Part shown: positions 1 to 10,972 of the stretch, piece after piece | Layout of the letters: the number at the start of each line of letters is the position of its first letter | Position numbering within the stretch: position 1 is the first letter of the stretch | Assembly (NCBI GenBank): GCA_001179505.1 | Contig: CDMY01000212.1 | Span: 96,693 to 155,921, forward strand | Reading direction: 5' to 3' | Length of the DNA: 59,229 bases | Source: Vitrella brassicaformis | Taxonomy: Eukaryota; Sar; Vitrellaceae | Program-made: the position numbers and the translations under genes | The notes under the pieces: model-generated | What the model was told of the DNA's origin: nothing | The model's database searches: none | Seen by the model: the letters and a program-made list of their open reading frames with translations, nothing else

Positions 1-16
1 GGGGGGGGGGGGGGGG
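1..16. other. Poly-G run at the left window edge
   Basis: The window opens with 16 G residues. Similar runs flank the N gap and end the window, which suggests that sequencing or assembly stopped at G tracts. Confidence 0.8.
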
Positions 17-69
17 TCAGGAGGATGCGGCACGTGTGTGTGTGCGTGTGTGGTGTTGCTGTTGTGCAG

Positions 70-1224
70 CCGGATTTGTCACATGAGGATAAGAAGGACA
101 TCGCCGACCTGGTCAGTGAGCTTGACGGAGAGAGAGCCGGCTGTGAATTCATCGCACCGATTCAGTGGTTCGGCCTCTGTGTGTTGGTGTGTTTGTAGGT
201 TCTTGCCAAGGGCGTGGAGGGCCTCATCGTCTCAAACACCACAGTGCGCCGCGCCCGCCTCGGAAGGAAACTACTACAGTTGGTTGGTGAGTTCCTCATT
301 CCCTGCCTGTGTTGTGTTGTGTTATCTCAGGTTTCTCGCCCGGAGAGCCTCAAGAGTCCCAACAAGACAGAGGAAGGTCAGCCGCCGACCAGAAATGTTC
401 ACACACCGGCAGACACACAAACACACACGTCACGTCGATTTGTGCTTCTTTCTTTATCCGTCAGGTGGGTTGAGCGGCTGGCCGCTGAAGGAGATGTCGA
501 CAGAGTGCGTGCGGGACATGTACCGCCTCACACAAGGCAAAGTCGACATCATCGCGGTCAGCGCCATGCATGGACGCCACGCCAAGCTACACACGACAGA
601 CGCACTCTCCCGCATCCCCGTCTGTCTGCCTGTCTGTCTGTTGTTTTGTGTCGTGTCATCCATCGATTCATTCCTTTCAGTGTGGTGGTGTGTTCACTGG
701 ACGTGATCTGATGGAGAAGATCGACGCCGGCGCATCGGCAGTGCAGATCTACACATCCATGGTATGTCAGTTAGTCAGAACCAGCCAGCCAGCCCCAGCC
801 AGCACCACACCTACGTCGCTTCTGCCTGCTCGGCTCATGCATGCATATGATATGTTCATCCCATCCACCACCCTCCCTCCAGGTGTATCGTGGCCCCTCC
901 GCCGCCCGCATGATAAAAAACGACCTCGCATACATCATGTTCAAACGAGGTCGGGCGGTTGGTTGGTCAGTCAGTCAGTCAGTCAGGAGACACACACACA
1001 CACACACGCGCACACCTCTTCACGATTCCTCTGTCTGTCTGTCTGTCTTTTTGTCTGTCTATCTGGGCGTCTTTGCGTGTGTGTCTCTGGGTGCAGCGCT
1101 CAGGACTTTGCGTGATGCGGTGGGCAAGGGAGTGCGCGAGGCCGACGACGGAGAGGCGGCAGCAAAGCGGCCAAAAAAGTCCAAGAAGCCGAAGAAGGTC
1201 CCGAAGCCGAGCTTCGACGTGTGA
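70..1224 (+). CDS. Dihydroorotate dehydrogenase (quinone, class 2), C-terminal part; 5' end outside the window
   Basis: This is the fourth enzyme of pyrimidine synthesis, which oxidises dihydroorotate to orotate with FMN and, in class 2, a quinone of the inner mitochondrial membrane. Seven exons join in phase: 70-111, 199-243, 331-376, 465-556, 681-761, 883-949 and 1097-1224, giving 166 residues and a TGA stop. Family motifs appear in order: PDLSHEDKKDIADL, GVEGLIVSNTT, VSRPESLKS, GGLSGWPLKEMST, the FMN-phosphate loop CGGVFTGRDLMEKI, GASAVQIYTSM and VYRGPSA. The usual first Gly of the IIxVGGV loop reads as Cys-Gly-Gly here. The N-terminal half, with any targeting peptide and the catalytic Ser region, lies upstream. 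The protein ends in a Lys/Pro-rich tail (KRPKKSKKPKK, then SFDV) beyond the normal barrel end. The class 2 assignment rests on the GLSGxPL and SNTT blocks. Confidence 0.93.
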
Positions 1225-1449
1225 AGGTCGTGGCTAGCGAAGTGGAGAGGGTGCGTCCATACCTGTGTGTGCGTGGGGCCGCATCTTATTGTTGATATGA
1301 CGACATAGAGCAGGCAGGCCAACAGAATCGAACCATGAATAAGACACCCTCCTTGTTTGTTGACGGACTGACGGACAACATTTCACGAGCAAGGCGCACA
1401 CAGGGTAGGCAACTAACTGCATGGCATGGATGAGTCCATCGTCCGTTAG

Positions 1450-1951
1450 TCAGAATCCCCCCAGGCTCCATGCATCAGGGTCGATAAGGCGGTACTCACA
1501 CCCTTTTGACGTGCTCTTCGGCTGCAAACAACACGACCACACCTTCTTCTCTCTCCCCCCACCCTTCAAGACCATCACCCCACCCTCTCGCTCCCCCTCC
1601 CCCTCCCCCTCTCGCTCCCCCAGAGCACCATCCAGCATTGTCTCCGTGTCTGCCAGACCCCCGCCCGCAGCCGCCGGCTGCTGTTTCTTCTCGTCTCCGC
1701 TCGATGGGAGGCTTGTGTCCTGGTCGTGCAGCTGGTCCTGCTCATCGTTCATGAGGCTGTCAGTGTCGCTCTCTATCTCGTTGGCCCGGTTGGCCAGCCG
1801 GTCCTCCCTCTCCTTTGTGAGGGCTGGGGCGGGCTTGTAGCGGCCGGGGTGGAAGTATTCCTTGTACTTGCGGTAGGGGAGCGTCAGCGAGAGATTTGGC
1901 CTGTATACCCAGCAGACAGACAGACAGACAGAGAGAGAGAGACAGAGAGAC

Positions 1952-1984
<33 letters not shown>

Positions 1985-2815
1985 CAGAGAGACATTTTCA
2001 GACATCAGGAATTCCTTGTCGTGTGTGTGTGACGTGCCTGAATGTCTCAGCAGCCACGGGGAAGTATGTCTGCTGCCTCGCCTGGCACTCCAAGTCACGC
2101 ATGATGCGGAACGCCTCAGCCTGGTACTTATTCTCCGAGTGGCCCGGCAGCTCCTTCTTTAGTTGCTCAATCAGTAGCTCCCTGGCCCCCCTCTGCGCCA
2201 CCTTCCTCTCCCTCCCCTCGAACGTCATCGCCTCAGTCTTGCTAAAGGGCGTTATGTAGTCGCCCCTCAGGTATCGAGTCGGCGTGCCCCTGTGCTTCGC
2301 CACCTTGTCTTCGAACGCCGCCGTCCACTGCTTCCGCTCCCGCTGCTCAATAACGGTGCTGCCCTTCCATGTGTCCATGCCTTCCGCTTTCCTCTCAGGC
2401 CCATCCCACAGCTTGATGCCCTTGGGGAGCGGCATACGGTCGAGGCCTTCCTTTGCGGGGTTCTCTTTCAGCCGCGGCAGGACGTTGCGGGGCTCCCTTG
2501 TGTGCGTGCTCGGCTGCCATGGGGGCGGGTGGACCGCCAGACGGTCTCCTGCAATCGTCTTGAGCACTTCTTTCTTCTTGGTCAGCGCCGAAGCGGGCGT
2601 GTCAGACACGTGGAAGACCTTCTCCCCAAGCCGATAACTCAGCCGGTTGCTACAGAGAGCATCGCATCATGCCATTGGGAGGACGTTGAATGTAGGTCGC
2701 GAATGCGTGTGTGTGTGTGTGTGTGTGTGGATGGTTCTCACCTTCTGGCGCTGCCGATACGAAATTTCGACTTGAGAGGCGGACGTCTGGGGGGGTCCGG
2801 TGAGGGCGACGCCAT
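1450..2815 (-). CDS. Uncharacterised protein, about 378 residues
   Basis: I do not recognise the family. Three exons join in phase: 2815-2742, 2649-2038 and 1900-1450. The ATG at 2815 starts MASPSPDPPRRPPLKSK, and the stop is TGA. The middle exon is rich in charged residues with conserved-looking stretches (GMDTWKGSTVIEQRERK, TPTRYLRGDYITPFSKTE). The C-terminal part holds LTLPYRKYKEYFHPGRY, then a low-complexity acidic and Glu/Gly tail. There is no signal peptide or membrane segment. The second intron would start with GC, not GT (AG|GCACGT), and it is flanked by a long CAGA/TCTG microsatellite (1917-1993). The gene starts 76 bases from the RAP-domain gene on the other strand, so the two may share a promoter. 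The charged, repeat-poor sequence suggests a cytosolic or cytoskeletal protein, but that is only a guess. Confidence 0.7.
1917..1993. repeat. CAGA microsatellite in an intron
   Basis: A pure purine-rich array of CAGACAGA and GAGACAGA units occupies most of the last intron of the minus-strand gene at 1450-2815. Read on the coding strand it is a TCTG/TCTC pyrimidine tract just after the donor site. The same motif recurs in many introns of this window. Confidence 0.9.
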
Positions 2816-2891
2816 TGCAAGCGGATTAAGGCCGTCAGCCAACACGCCAGAGGCTCCACGGCGGTGTCACTGGGTGAAAAGGGCCTGAAAT

Positions 2892-5800
2892 TTGGGGGAC
2901 CAACGGAAGGAAAAGCTCGCTATGCGCCTAGGGTGCTCCATGAAACCGCTGCTGCTGATTCAAGCTTGGCTTGACAGACCCCCGTTTTTCCGCTTCAGCC
3001 TCCATGCCGCCGCTGTTATGGAGCAACGATCCAGCTTCAGGGTACAGATCTGCTGCCAATCACCATCAGACCCACCTCAACAACCGGAACCATTACCATC
3101 CCGTCGTCAGCAGTATGCACAACGCTCTTTCAAGGCCAGCCTGCTCGCAGCCACGGTAGCCTCAGTGATTGCCCTGTGGCTGTCTGTCGTCCTCTTTGCA
3201 TCACCCTGCGGATCAGTCCCGTCTGACAAGGTCATCCCGCGAGTGTCGAGGCACCGCAGGCGAGGCGCTTCTTTCCTCCCGCTGCCACAGATCGATGCCC
3301 ACCCAAGGCGCCATACCCTCTCTGCACCGTCTGCCGCACCTGCTCCCGCTGCTGCTGCAGTGGCTCGTGTGCCGGTCATCGGCCCGAGGGTGGTGCTGCC
3401 GTCCCCGCCTTCTCATCGGCAGCCATCGGACAAGTGGAAGCATCAGCAGGATGGTGGTGGTGGTGGTGGTGGTGGTGATGCTCGTGAGGCAGTCGGCCGA
3501 GAGGGGAGCGAGCCTGCAGCGCGGTTTGTGAGGTCTGTGGTGGATCTGTGGGGGTCGGAGGGAGAGGCCGCGGCGCCGTTGGGTGTGACGGGTGTGTACA
3601 GCGAGGAGGACTTTGAACGAGTGTTGAGCATGTGTACGCCGACACGCTCTCCCGACGACCAGCCCCTGCAAGACGCCTGCGGTTTCTGGGAGTCGCTCGT
3701 CCGCGAGGGCCGGGCCGCGATAGCAAATGGTGATGATGTTTCTCCGGGCGCTGTGGTGTTTCTCTGCCAATGGTTCATTCACGGCAGCTATGTGGATAGT
3801 TCCTTCTTCTCTGAGGCCTTCCGCTACCTCATGGAGCGGCTCGCGATGCTCACCGACCGGCAGCTGAGCGCCCTCGCCTTCATCCTCGGCCGCACGTCGG
3901 GCCGCCTCGACACTGACATCCCTCTGCGCGCCCTCTCACTCGCCCTCCACCCCCGCATTCGCTTCCTCCCCACTGAGGCACTCGTCAGCTGCCTGTGGTG
4001 GCTCGCCAAGGCCCACTGCCGGGACACGGAGCTCTTCCGCTCGGCAGCCCAGTTGCTGGGCCGAGGTGTCCATCGGCTGTCACCGGGCGAGTTGGCGCGC
4101 CTGGCCTGGGTGTATGCTCCGGCCGCTGCGGGGGCGAGGGTGGGTGAGAGGGGGTGGATGGGCCTCCTGTTTCGGGCAATCCTCAAGAAGCTCCAGAGGC
4201 GGCAGCGGCAGATGGACAGCCGCGTGGCAGGCAGTCGCTCCTCACGCCAAGACGATGAGTCGGATGATGGGTTCTTCCGCCGTGACGAGCTCAAGATGAT
4301 CGTGTGGGCGCTTCAGGAAGCATACAGCAATGGAGACCTGGAGCACACAGCCACGGCAGCAGCGGCCAGTGAGGGCGGGGGCGACGGGAAGGAGGAAGAG
4401 GCTGTGCGGCTGTTTCGAAAGCTCGACAGCCGCCTGAGGAGCGCCCTCCAGACGGAGCCCCTCATCGACGCACTCAACGGCGCCAAGCAGTGGCTGCAGC
4501 ACACATCCAGCCATCTCGCCCCCTCCCTCGCCCCCCTGTTCACGGAGCCATCTCTCTCCAACGGCACTGACGGCGCTCATCATCACCACAAGCATCACGT
4601 CGACCATTATCGCGCCTTTCGAGCGGACCCGGATACCTCTCGAGCCACCGTGGAGAAGATCGTGGCTGCGGCAGAGGCACACACCAACAAGACCGGCGCG
4701 GTTAAGACCATGCGGGGCTTCGGCGACGCGCTGGTTGAGAACCTAATGCGTCACGCCCACGATAGCAACGGGCGGACGGTCGTCTCGGTGCTGACTCGCG
4801 CGGCGTCGCTCCCCAACACTCCCAACGTGCTGTCAGACGAGCGGCTCACTCAGCTGTTTGATGCCGTGGAGGGCCTTGTGCATCGGGAGGTGGCCCACCA
4901 CACCGCAGCACAGGCGGCTGACGGCAACGGTGCAGCGACCCAGAGGGGGCGAAAGAAGCACACGGGAAGTCGGAAAAGAGGCAATCGATGGCTTCGTTTC
5001 CTCGCCTCGCATGGCGTCACCTGCCCACCTGGGCCGTCATGGTGCAGCAGAAGCAGAAGCAGCAAGAGAGCTGGTCGACCACCAGGCAATCCACACGCCA
5101 ACACGGTTGCCGGTGCGCCATTGCAGCTGGGGTGCAACGAGCTCACCGCCATCGTTCACGCACTGGCCCGTTTCGGCACTCTCAACAAGCCGGGGGTGGC
5201 GCAGAGCCGTCTCGTCCAAGTCAGGGGCATCGGCAGGCAGCGCGTTATCGGCCTTCTGGAGATGGTGGCGTGGCTGCTGGTCGAGAGCGTCCCTTCCGTG
5301 TCTTTCGGTCCTTGGGAGGCGTGCATCAGCGCGTGGGCGTACGCCACACTGGGCGTGCCGCACGCGGCCCTCTTTGACGCCCTGATGGAGTATGCGCGCC
5401 ACAACCTTCACCGATTTCAGCTGAAGGACCTGGCCGTGCTGGTGTGGGCCTGGGCCTGGGCGGACTGTGCGGAGCATGAGCTCATGGAGGCCATCGCCGC
5501 GAGGGTGGTGAGACTCCTGCGGCGACCTTCATCGGACTCGGTGGATGCTGATGCTGGAGGTGGCGGTGGCGGTGGCGGTGGGGGAGGGGGCGGTCCGTCA
5601 TCGCAGCTGCCCAGCCTGTCGTCCCTCCCCCTGTCCATTCGGCTGCGGCTGCAGCGTGCAAATGTGCTGCCCTCGGTACCTCTGGAAGAGCTGAAGGAGC
5701 TGTCCCTTCCCTCAGACACCTCCAACACCTCCACCAACGGCACTGCTGCATCATCATCATCCCCTGGCCCATCTCGCCAATCCCACCATCGCCCGTCCCC

Positions 5801-6283
5801 CCTCGACCTATCGATGCTGGCCTGGGGTTTCGCCACATTGGTCAAGCAGGATTACTGGTCCGACTCGAAGCTCAAGAATGCCACCGTGGCTCTAATGGAC
5901 GCCGTCAGCGCCGCTATGCAGACGGAGATCCGGGCGTGCATGCAGCAGCAGGCGAGAGGGAGAGGGAGCAGCTGCCGTCTAAAGGGCTCGCATCTGGCGA
6001 TGCTGGCGATAGCTTGTGCCCGGTCGGGGTATGACGATCCCGCCCTGATGAGCCGCGTGGCTGAGCTGTCGATCCGGTGGCTGGACGAGGGGCGCTTCAC
6101 GCCGCGGGAGGTGGCTAATCTGGCTTACTCGTATGGCAAACTCAGCCTCAAGTGCCGCCCGGTCGCTGAGGCGATTGGCAGGCGGGCCAAGAGACAGCTG
6201 AAAGAATTCTCATCTCAGGTCAGTCAGTGTGCCTGGGTGGGTGTGACAGAGGTGCGTGGGGCTTGCTCTCAGCTCATGTGCGT

Positions 6284-6317
<34 letters not shown>

Positions 6318-7237
6318 TCTGTTAACACATTAGGAGCTGAGCAACATGTTGTTCGGCATGGTCATATCCGAGACCTACGACGCCCAGCTCTTCCGCGACA
6401 TCTACGCACAGGCGCAGAACGAGCTGCCCGATGCCATCAGCTGGCTGGCCCTCCTTCAGCTGTACCAAGTAAGTCAGCGGCGGACCGTCCAAACACCCAC
6501 CCAATTTACGCTTCCACATACCCACGTGATGTCTGTGTGTTGTTCTGTTCCCATAGGCGTGGGTGGTTCTCTCGGCTGAGTGTCCGGATGCGGTGAGCGA
6601 GGTTGATGACGCCTTCCTGGCGCGGCTGCACGCGGCGTGGGACAGAGTCAAGAAGCGGCCCAAGGAGAGCAGCGAGCACCACCGGGCCATCAGCGCGTGC
6701 CTCATGACCCTCTCGGAGTTCCGGTGCTGCGTCAACCACGTCACCGAGGCAGAGCATGACATTGATATTGCGCTTCTTGACAGGTACTGGGCCGGCTGGC
6801 TGTCTGTCTGTCTGTTCATGTGTGTGGATGGATGGATGTGTGCAGGCGGCTGGCGGTGGAGGTGCACGGCCCGACCCATTTCGCCTGCAACACCAGGCGG
6901 CCCCTCGGACACACCCTTCTCAAGAACAAGATGCTCCAGCTGCAGGTGAGCCGATCGAATGAAATGAATTCAGTGAATGAGACACACACACACACACACC
7001 TCCCTCTCTCTGTGTGTGTGTTTCTGTATGGTTGGTTGTGTGCAGGGTTGGGGTGTGGTCCAGATTCCCTATTGGGAGTGGGAGCGCATCCCCCACTGGT
7101 CGACCATGGAGAAGAAGCGGTACCTTCAGCGCAAACTTGAGATCACCGCGCCGCTCAAGTACTCCAACAGGGACACCTCCTACTACAAGCCCTACATCCC
7201 ACACGCACCTGCTGGGAAGCTGTCAAGGTTCGACTGA
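2892..7237 (+). CDS. RAP-domain protein, probable organellar RNA-binding factor
   Basis: Five exons join in phase: 2892-6218, 6334-6468, 6557-6783, 6846-6945 and 7046-7237, giving about 1,326 residues. The last three exons encode a RAP domain: DIALLDRRLAVEVHGPTHF, then LLKNKMLQLQGWGVVQIPYWEW. RAP domains are abundant in apicomplexans and, with FASTK- or OPR-like helical repeats, act on RNA in mitochondria and plastids. The body has degenerate helical repeats typical of this class (LSALAFILGRTS, LKDLAVLVWAWAWADC, EVANLAYSYGKLSLK) broken by Gly, His and Ser tracts, including a 12-Gly run. A hydrophobic stretch at residues 82-104 (ASLLAATVASVIALWLSVV), followed by an Arg/Ser-rich region, could be a signal anchor plus transit peptide for a complex plastid. 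A later in-frame Met at 3018 would put this stretch nearer the N-terminus and is an equally possible start. Confidence 0.88.
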
Positions 7238-8601
7238 CTGACCGATCGACGGGATGGGATGTGGGTGATTTTTCACGTGACGCCGTGGGTGTGCTGTGCG
7301 TATGTGAGCTGTTCCTGAGGGGAGAGGAGAGCAGGCCGGCCGGCCGGCCGATTCGTTGAGCGGGCGAGCGAGCGACTGTACACATGGTGTTCTGTACGTA
7401 TGTGTGTAGATGAGAGAGACACAGAGGAGGGCAGGCAGACGGGCCAGACAGACAGGCTGCAGATGGCCAGGGTACTTAGATTTTTCGCCAGCACCAGACT
7501 TCGCCGCTCTGACCTGCATTTGACCGAGAGAGAAAGGGGAGCGAGAGAGTGGCTTGCCAATGAAGTGACACACGGACAGGAAGGGTGTGGTGTAAATGGG
7601 ACACCTGCCTAAGTCGGGGCGGCAAGGCAATTTGTTCTTGAGGGGGATAGTGGATGGATGGATGGATAGATGGATGGAATGAGCAAAAGACACCCATTTA
7701 GTGCACACACAGCTGTGGTGTGGTGTAGTGGTGTGGTAGCGATGTTATTGACGGTGATGGTCGTGATGGTGTGTGTCTAATAGACATCGATGCACCCACA
7801 CAGACAGACATGCAGGGAGACAATGATATGGAGAAAAAACAATGCACTGGTCGGTAAGGTAAGTGGCAGGTGGGGCGTCTTTTCGACTTCAACGTCACAC
7901 ACCCACACACCACACACGCCAGAAAGCCGAAAGAAAGCCACTTATTCGCCCCCACTGACTATCATCCATCCTTCGACTATGGCACATGTTGGTTGGCTGA
8001 TTGGTTCGCTCACAAATAGCAGTACCCAATGCAATGCTCAAACACACACATATGCACACGTGGCTGCAGGACAGCCGGTACTAGCAAGGAGGGGGGCTGC
8101 TGGCCGCGCGCACACGTACGTGTGTGTGTGTGTGTGTGTGTGTGTCAATCTAATGTAGCAGCAGGTGTCGAAAAACGGTCAAACGAGTGGGCAAGGAGGG
8201 GAGGGCGGGGGAGCATCGCAGGGCAGCCAGCTCTGACAGCCGCCCTCCAAGCAACCTTGCCTCAATTGCCTCAATCAACACACAAAACACGAAAACATCA
8301 CCGTGCACGTAGCTGGCCTGGCTCGTCCGTCGTTTTGGTTGACAAAACAACACAAGTCAAGCAGGTAGGTAGGCAGAAAGGCACACAACCACACGTACTA
8401 TCCCATATCCCATCCCATCTCACCTACAAATACGATGCACACCCCACCCCACTCATCACCCCACCCCACCAAAGAAAGGACCATACGGAAAAATCATCCA
8501 CTAGGTCCGATCCGATCACATGTATGGATCTCCTCCTCCTCCCTCCGTCTCTCCCTCCCAATATCTATCCAATGGCAAGCCGCACAGCCAAGCCACATAT
8601 A
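7238..8601. other. Intergenic region between convergent genes
   Basis: No convincing gene is seen here. The stretch holds the 3' flanks of the RAP-domain gene (+) and the lectin-like gene (-), short TGGA repeats near 7650-7676, and a GT dinucleotide array at about 8119-8144. Open frames here lack family features and are built from CA/TG and TGTC repeats. Confidence 0.6.
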
Positions 8602-10657
8602 TCAGCCGGCGGCCCCTCCCGTGCCGGTGCTGCTGGCGTCCGCCGCGGCCGTGGCATCGTGTTCGGTGAGCGAGCCGTTCCGCTTCCTCCTGTACTGCAT
8701 ATACATGACGAACGAGAAGGCGATGGCGATGCCGACGAAGGCCACGCCCGCGACGCTGCCCGCCAGCACCCAGCGGATCCACGTGGGCTCCTCGTCCTCG
8801 GGGCTCTCCTTCTTGCCCTTCCCCTCGGCTGCACCGCATCGACAGACAGAGACGGAGACAGAGTCATACGCTACTTTGGACGTTTCCTGTGAGCGTGTGT
8901 GGGCGTGTTGCTGACCGAATTCGCTCTCCTCATCATCCAAGGGGGGGCTGGTGGTGCCGTTGAGCGGTCCCGCGTTCAAGCCAAGATCCAGCGGCGTATA
9001 AGGCAGCCCGCCAGCACCTCCCCCACCGGCACCAGGGGCGACCGTCGGCTCCCCTTCGCCCGAGCCTCTGATGTCGAAGTCAGACCCCTCTCCAAGCGAC
9101 CCCTCCCCGCCCTCCTCCCTTCCACTAGGGATCACCAACCCATTCTCGCCGTTCACCACATCTCCTCGGCCATTCTCGCCACCCCCACCGCCCCCACCAC
9201 CACTTGGCGGCCTTTGTGGCAGGGTCAAAGGGCGGCTGGGTGACGGGGGAGTCGGCACAGGCGGGAGGGTGGCGGGGCCTGCCTCAGGAGTGGGCTTGAG
9301 AAACCCGTTCTTCTCGTCTGTTTCTTGTGCCGGGGCGGTGGTGTCTTCTGTGGGAGGCTCGGTGGCCTCCTTGATTGCTTCTGCCGGCGCCTCGGTGAGG
9401 AGGTCAATGATCTCCTCGGGCGTCAGGGGCTCAGAGGCGTTGGCCTCTAAGTCCTCCTCGCCACCACCAATTTGTTCTCTGTCACCGGTCTCATTGGCCT
9501 CGATGACCTAAACCAACCCAACCACACACAATACGCAGGAAGAGAGCATTCATCGACGGCCGCGGCGGGCGGGCCCTTTGTCCTTTCCATTACCACTTCG
9601 GGAAGATCTGGCAAATCGCCCGGGAAAGCTGGGTCGAAGTCGGTGAGGCCGTCGCCTCCACCAGGGCCCAGCACATTGGGGTCAATCGGCGCCACGCCGC
9701 CATCCTCCCACCCAGGCGGATACGCCATGTCCCCCCTGTCCGTCTCTTCTCTGTCTGTCTCACGACCTGGCTCATACAGGTTCTCCTCAGGCACCTCCAC
9801 CGCTTGTGACGGGTCGGCTGGTGCCTCGCAGACGAAGCATGAGAGGCGAGAGCCCGGCCCCCAGCAGGTTCTGGCGCCCCAGCCGTCGGGTCTGATGGTG
9901 GTGCATTTCTCCTGAGGTGGGAGGAGGCGCCAGATGCGCGAAAGCTCATCGCCCCAGTTGACGTAGTCATCCGTGTCCAAATTGGCCGTGCTGTCGATCC
10001 ACCGCCTGCACATCGGTATGTAGCAAACACAGTGAGTGAGGTGAGGGTATGCATGATGTTAGTATGTTTGTCTGTGTGTGTGTGTGTGAATATGTTCGTG
10101 TGTGCACCGTACCATCCGGCCTTTCTGAGAGGCAGCCTGTATTTCCTGAGGCCGACCCAGCACTCCTGGTCCATCTGCTGCGCCAGGTCCAGCACAAGGG
10201 CGTTCTCAGAGGGGCTCCGCACCGATGCAAGGGCCGCTCCTGTGCCGCCCTCAGACATGCAGTGCTCATTCGCCTCTGTCCTGCAGACACACAGACAGAC
10301 ACACAAAAAGACAGACAGACAGACAGACAGACGTTCCACGCGTCCGTGTCACTCACATGCAGTGGAATGTTGGGTGACCGTGCGTACCATGATTTGCCCG
10401 ACAAGAGACTGTCCGTAGCGAAGAAGTATGACTTGTAGCACGAGCCGCCTCTCTCCGTCCATGTGTCATCTGGACACGCCCACGCTGCACAAACAACACG
10501 CACAGAGAAAGAGAGGGGCCCATTTTCGCCAGTCGGTCGGCACACGCAGGTCTCACTCACCTGGCGATCCGCTCAACAAAACCACAAGCAGCACATTTGC
10601 CACGAGCTGGAGCACGTGTGGCCTCCCCCTGGCGCGGGAGGTCCCGTAGAGCCTCAT
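8602..10657 (-). CDS. Type I membrane protein with a C-type lectin-like domain
   Basis: Six exons join in phase: 10657-10561, 10484-10379, 10280-10113, 10005-9558, 9507-8916 and 8828-8602, giving 545 residues. Exon 1 is a signal peptide (LQLVANVLLVVLLSGS). Exons 2-4 build a C-type lectin-like fold: WACPDDTW, GGSCYKSYF, GKSWYARTEANEHC, LASVRSPSENALVLD, CWVGLRK, WRWIDST, YVNWGDE, and a final set of Cys residues in RTCWGPG and SCFVCEA. The Ca-binding EPN/QPD triplet is not evident, so sugar binding is uncertain. A long Pro/Gly/Glu-rich stalk follows. Then come one membrane segment (WVLAGSVAGVAFVGIAIAFS), a YRRKRN stop-transfer and a short cytosolic tail. The layout suggests a cell-surface or endomembrane receptor. 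The donor of exon 2 was chosen by phase and domain fit; a stronger-looking GTGAGT lies 22 bases further on but breaks the frame. Confidence 0.83.
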
Positions 10658-10972
10658 CCCTCCACCTCCAGCCGTCCACACGATCAGACGAGCCCTGCTT
10701 GACCGACTTGAGACCTCTCACGTGGGGCAGTCCGTCAGGACCGACAGCAGTCGTCGCCACAAGAGGTCACGTCGGCCCACGATGGATGGAATCGGTGCTT
10801 TGTTGAGCCCGCGTTCCACGGCAGTTTCGCTTCGCAAACGGCTGTGTACGCTAAGCTCGCAACAAACCCTGCGAGCTTTTGTGTTTTGACGGTGTCTTCA
10901 CGAGAAGGAGCCAAAGATCTGTCTATCCATCTCCACAAACCTCCTCCGAAGACGGTGATTGATCAGTGTGGT

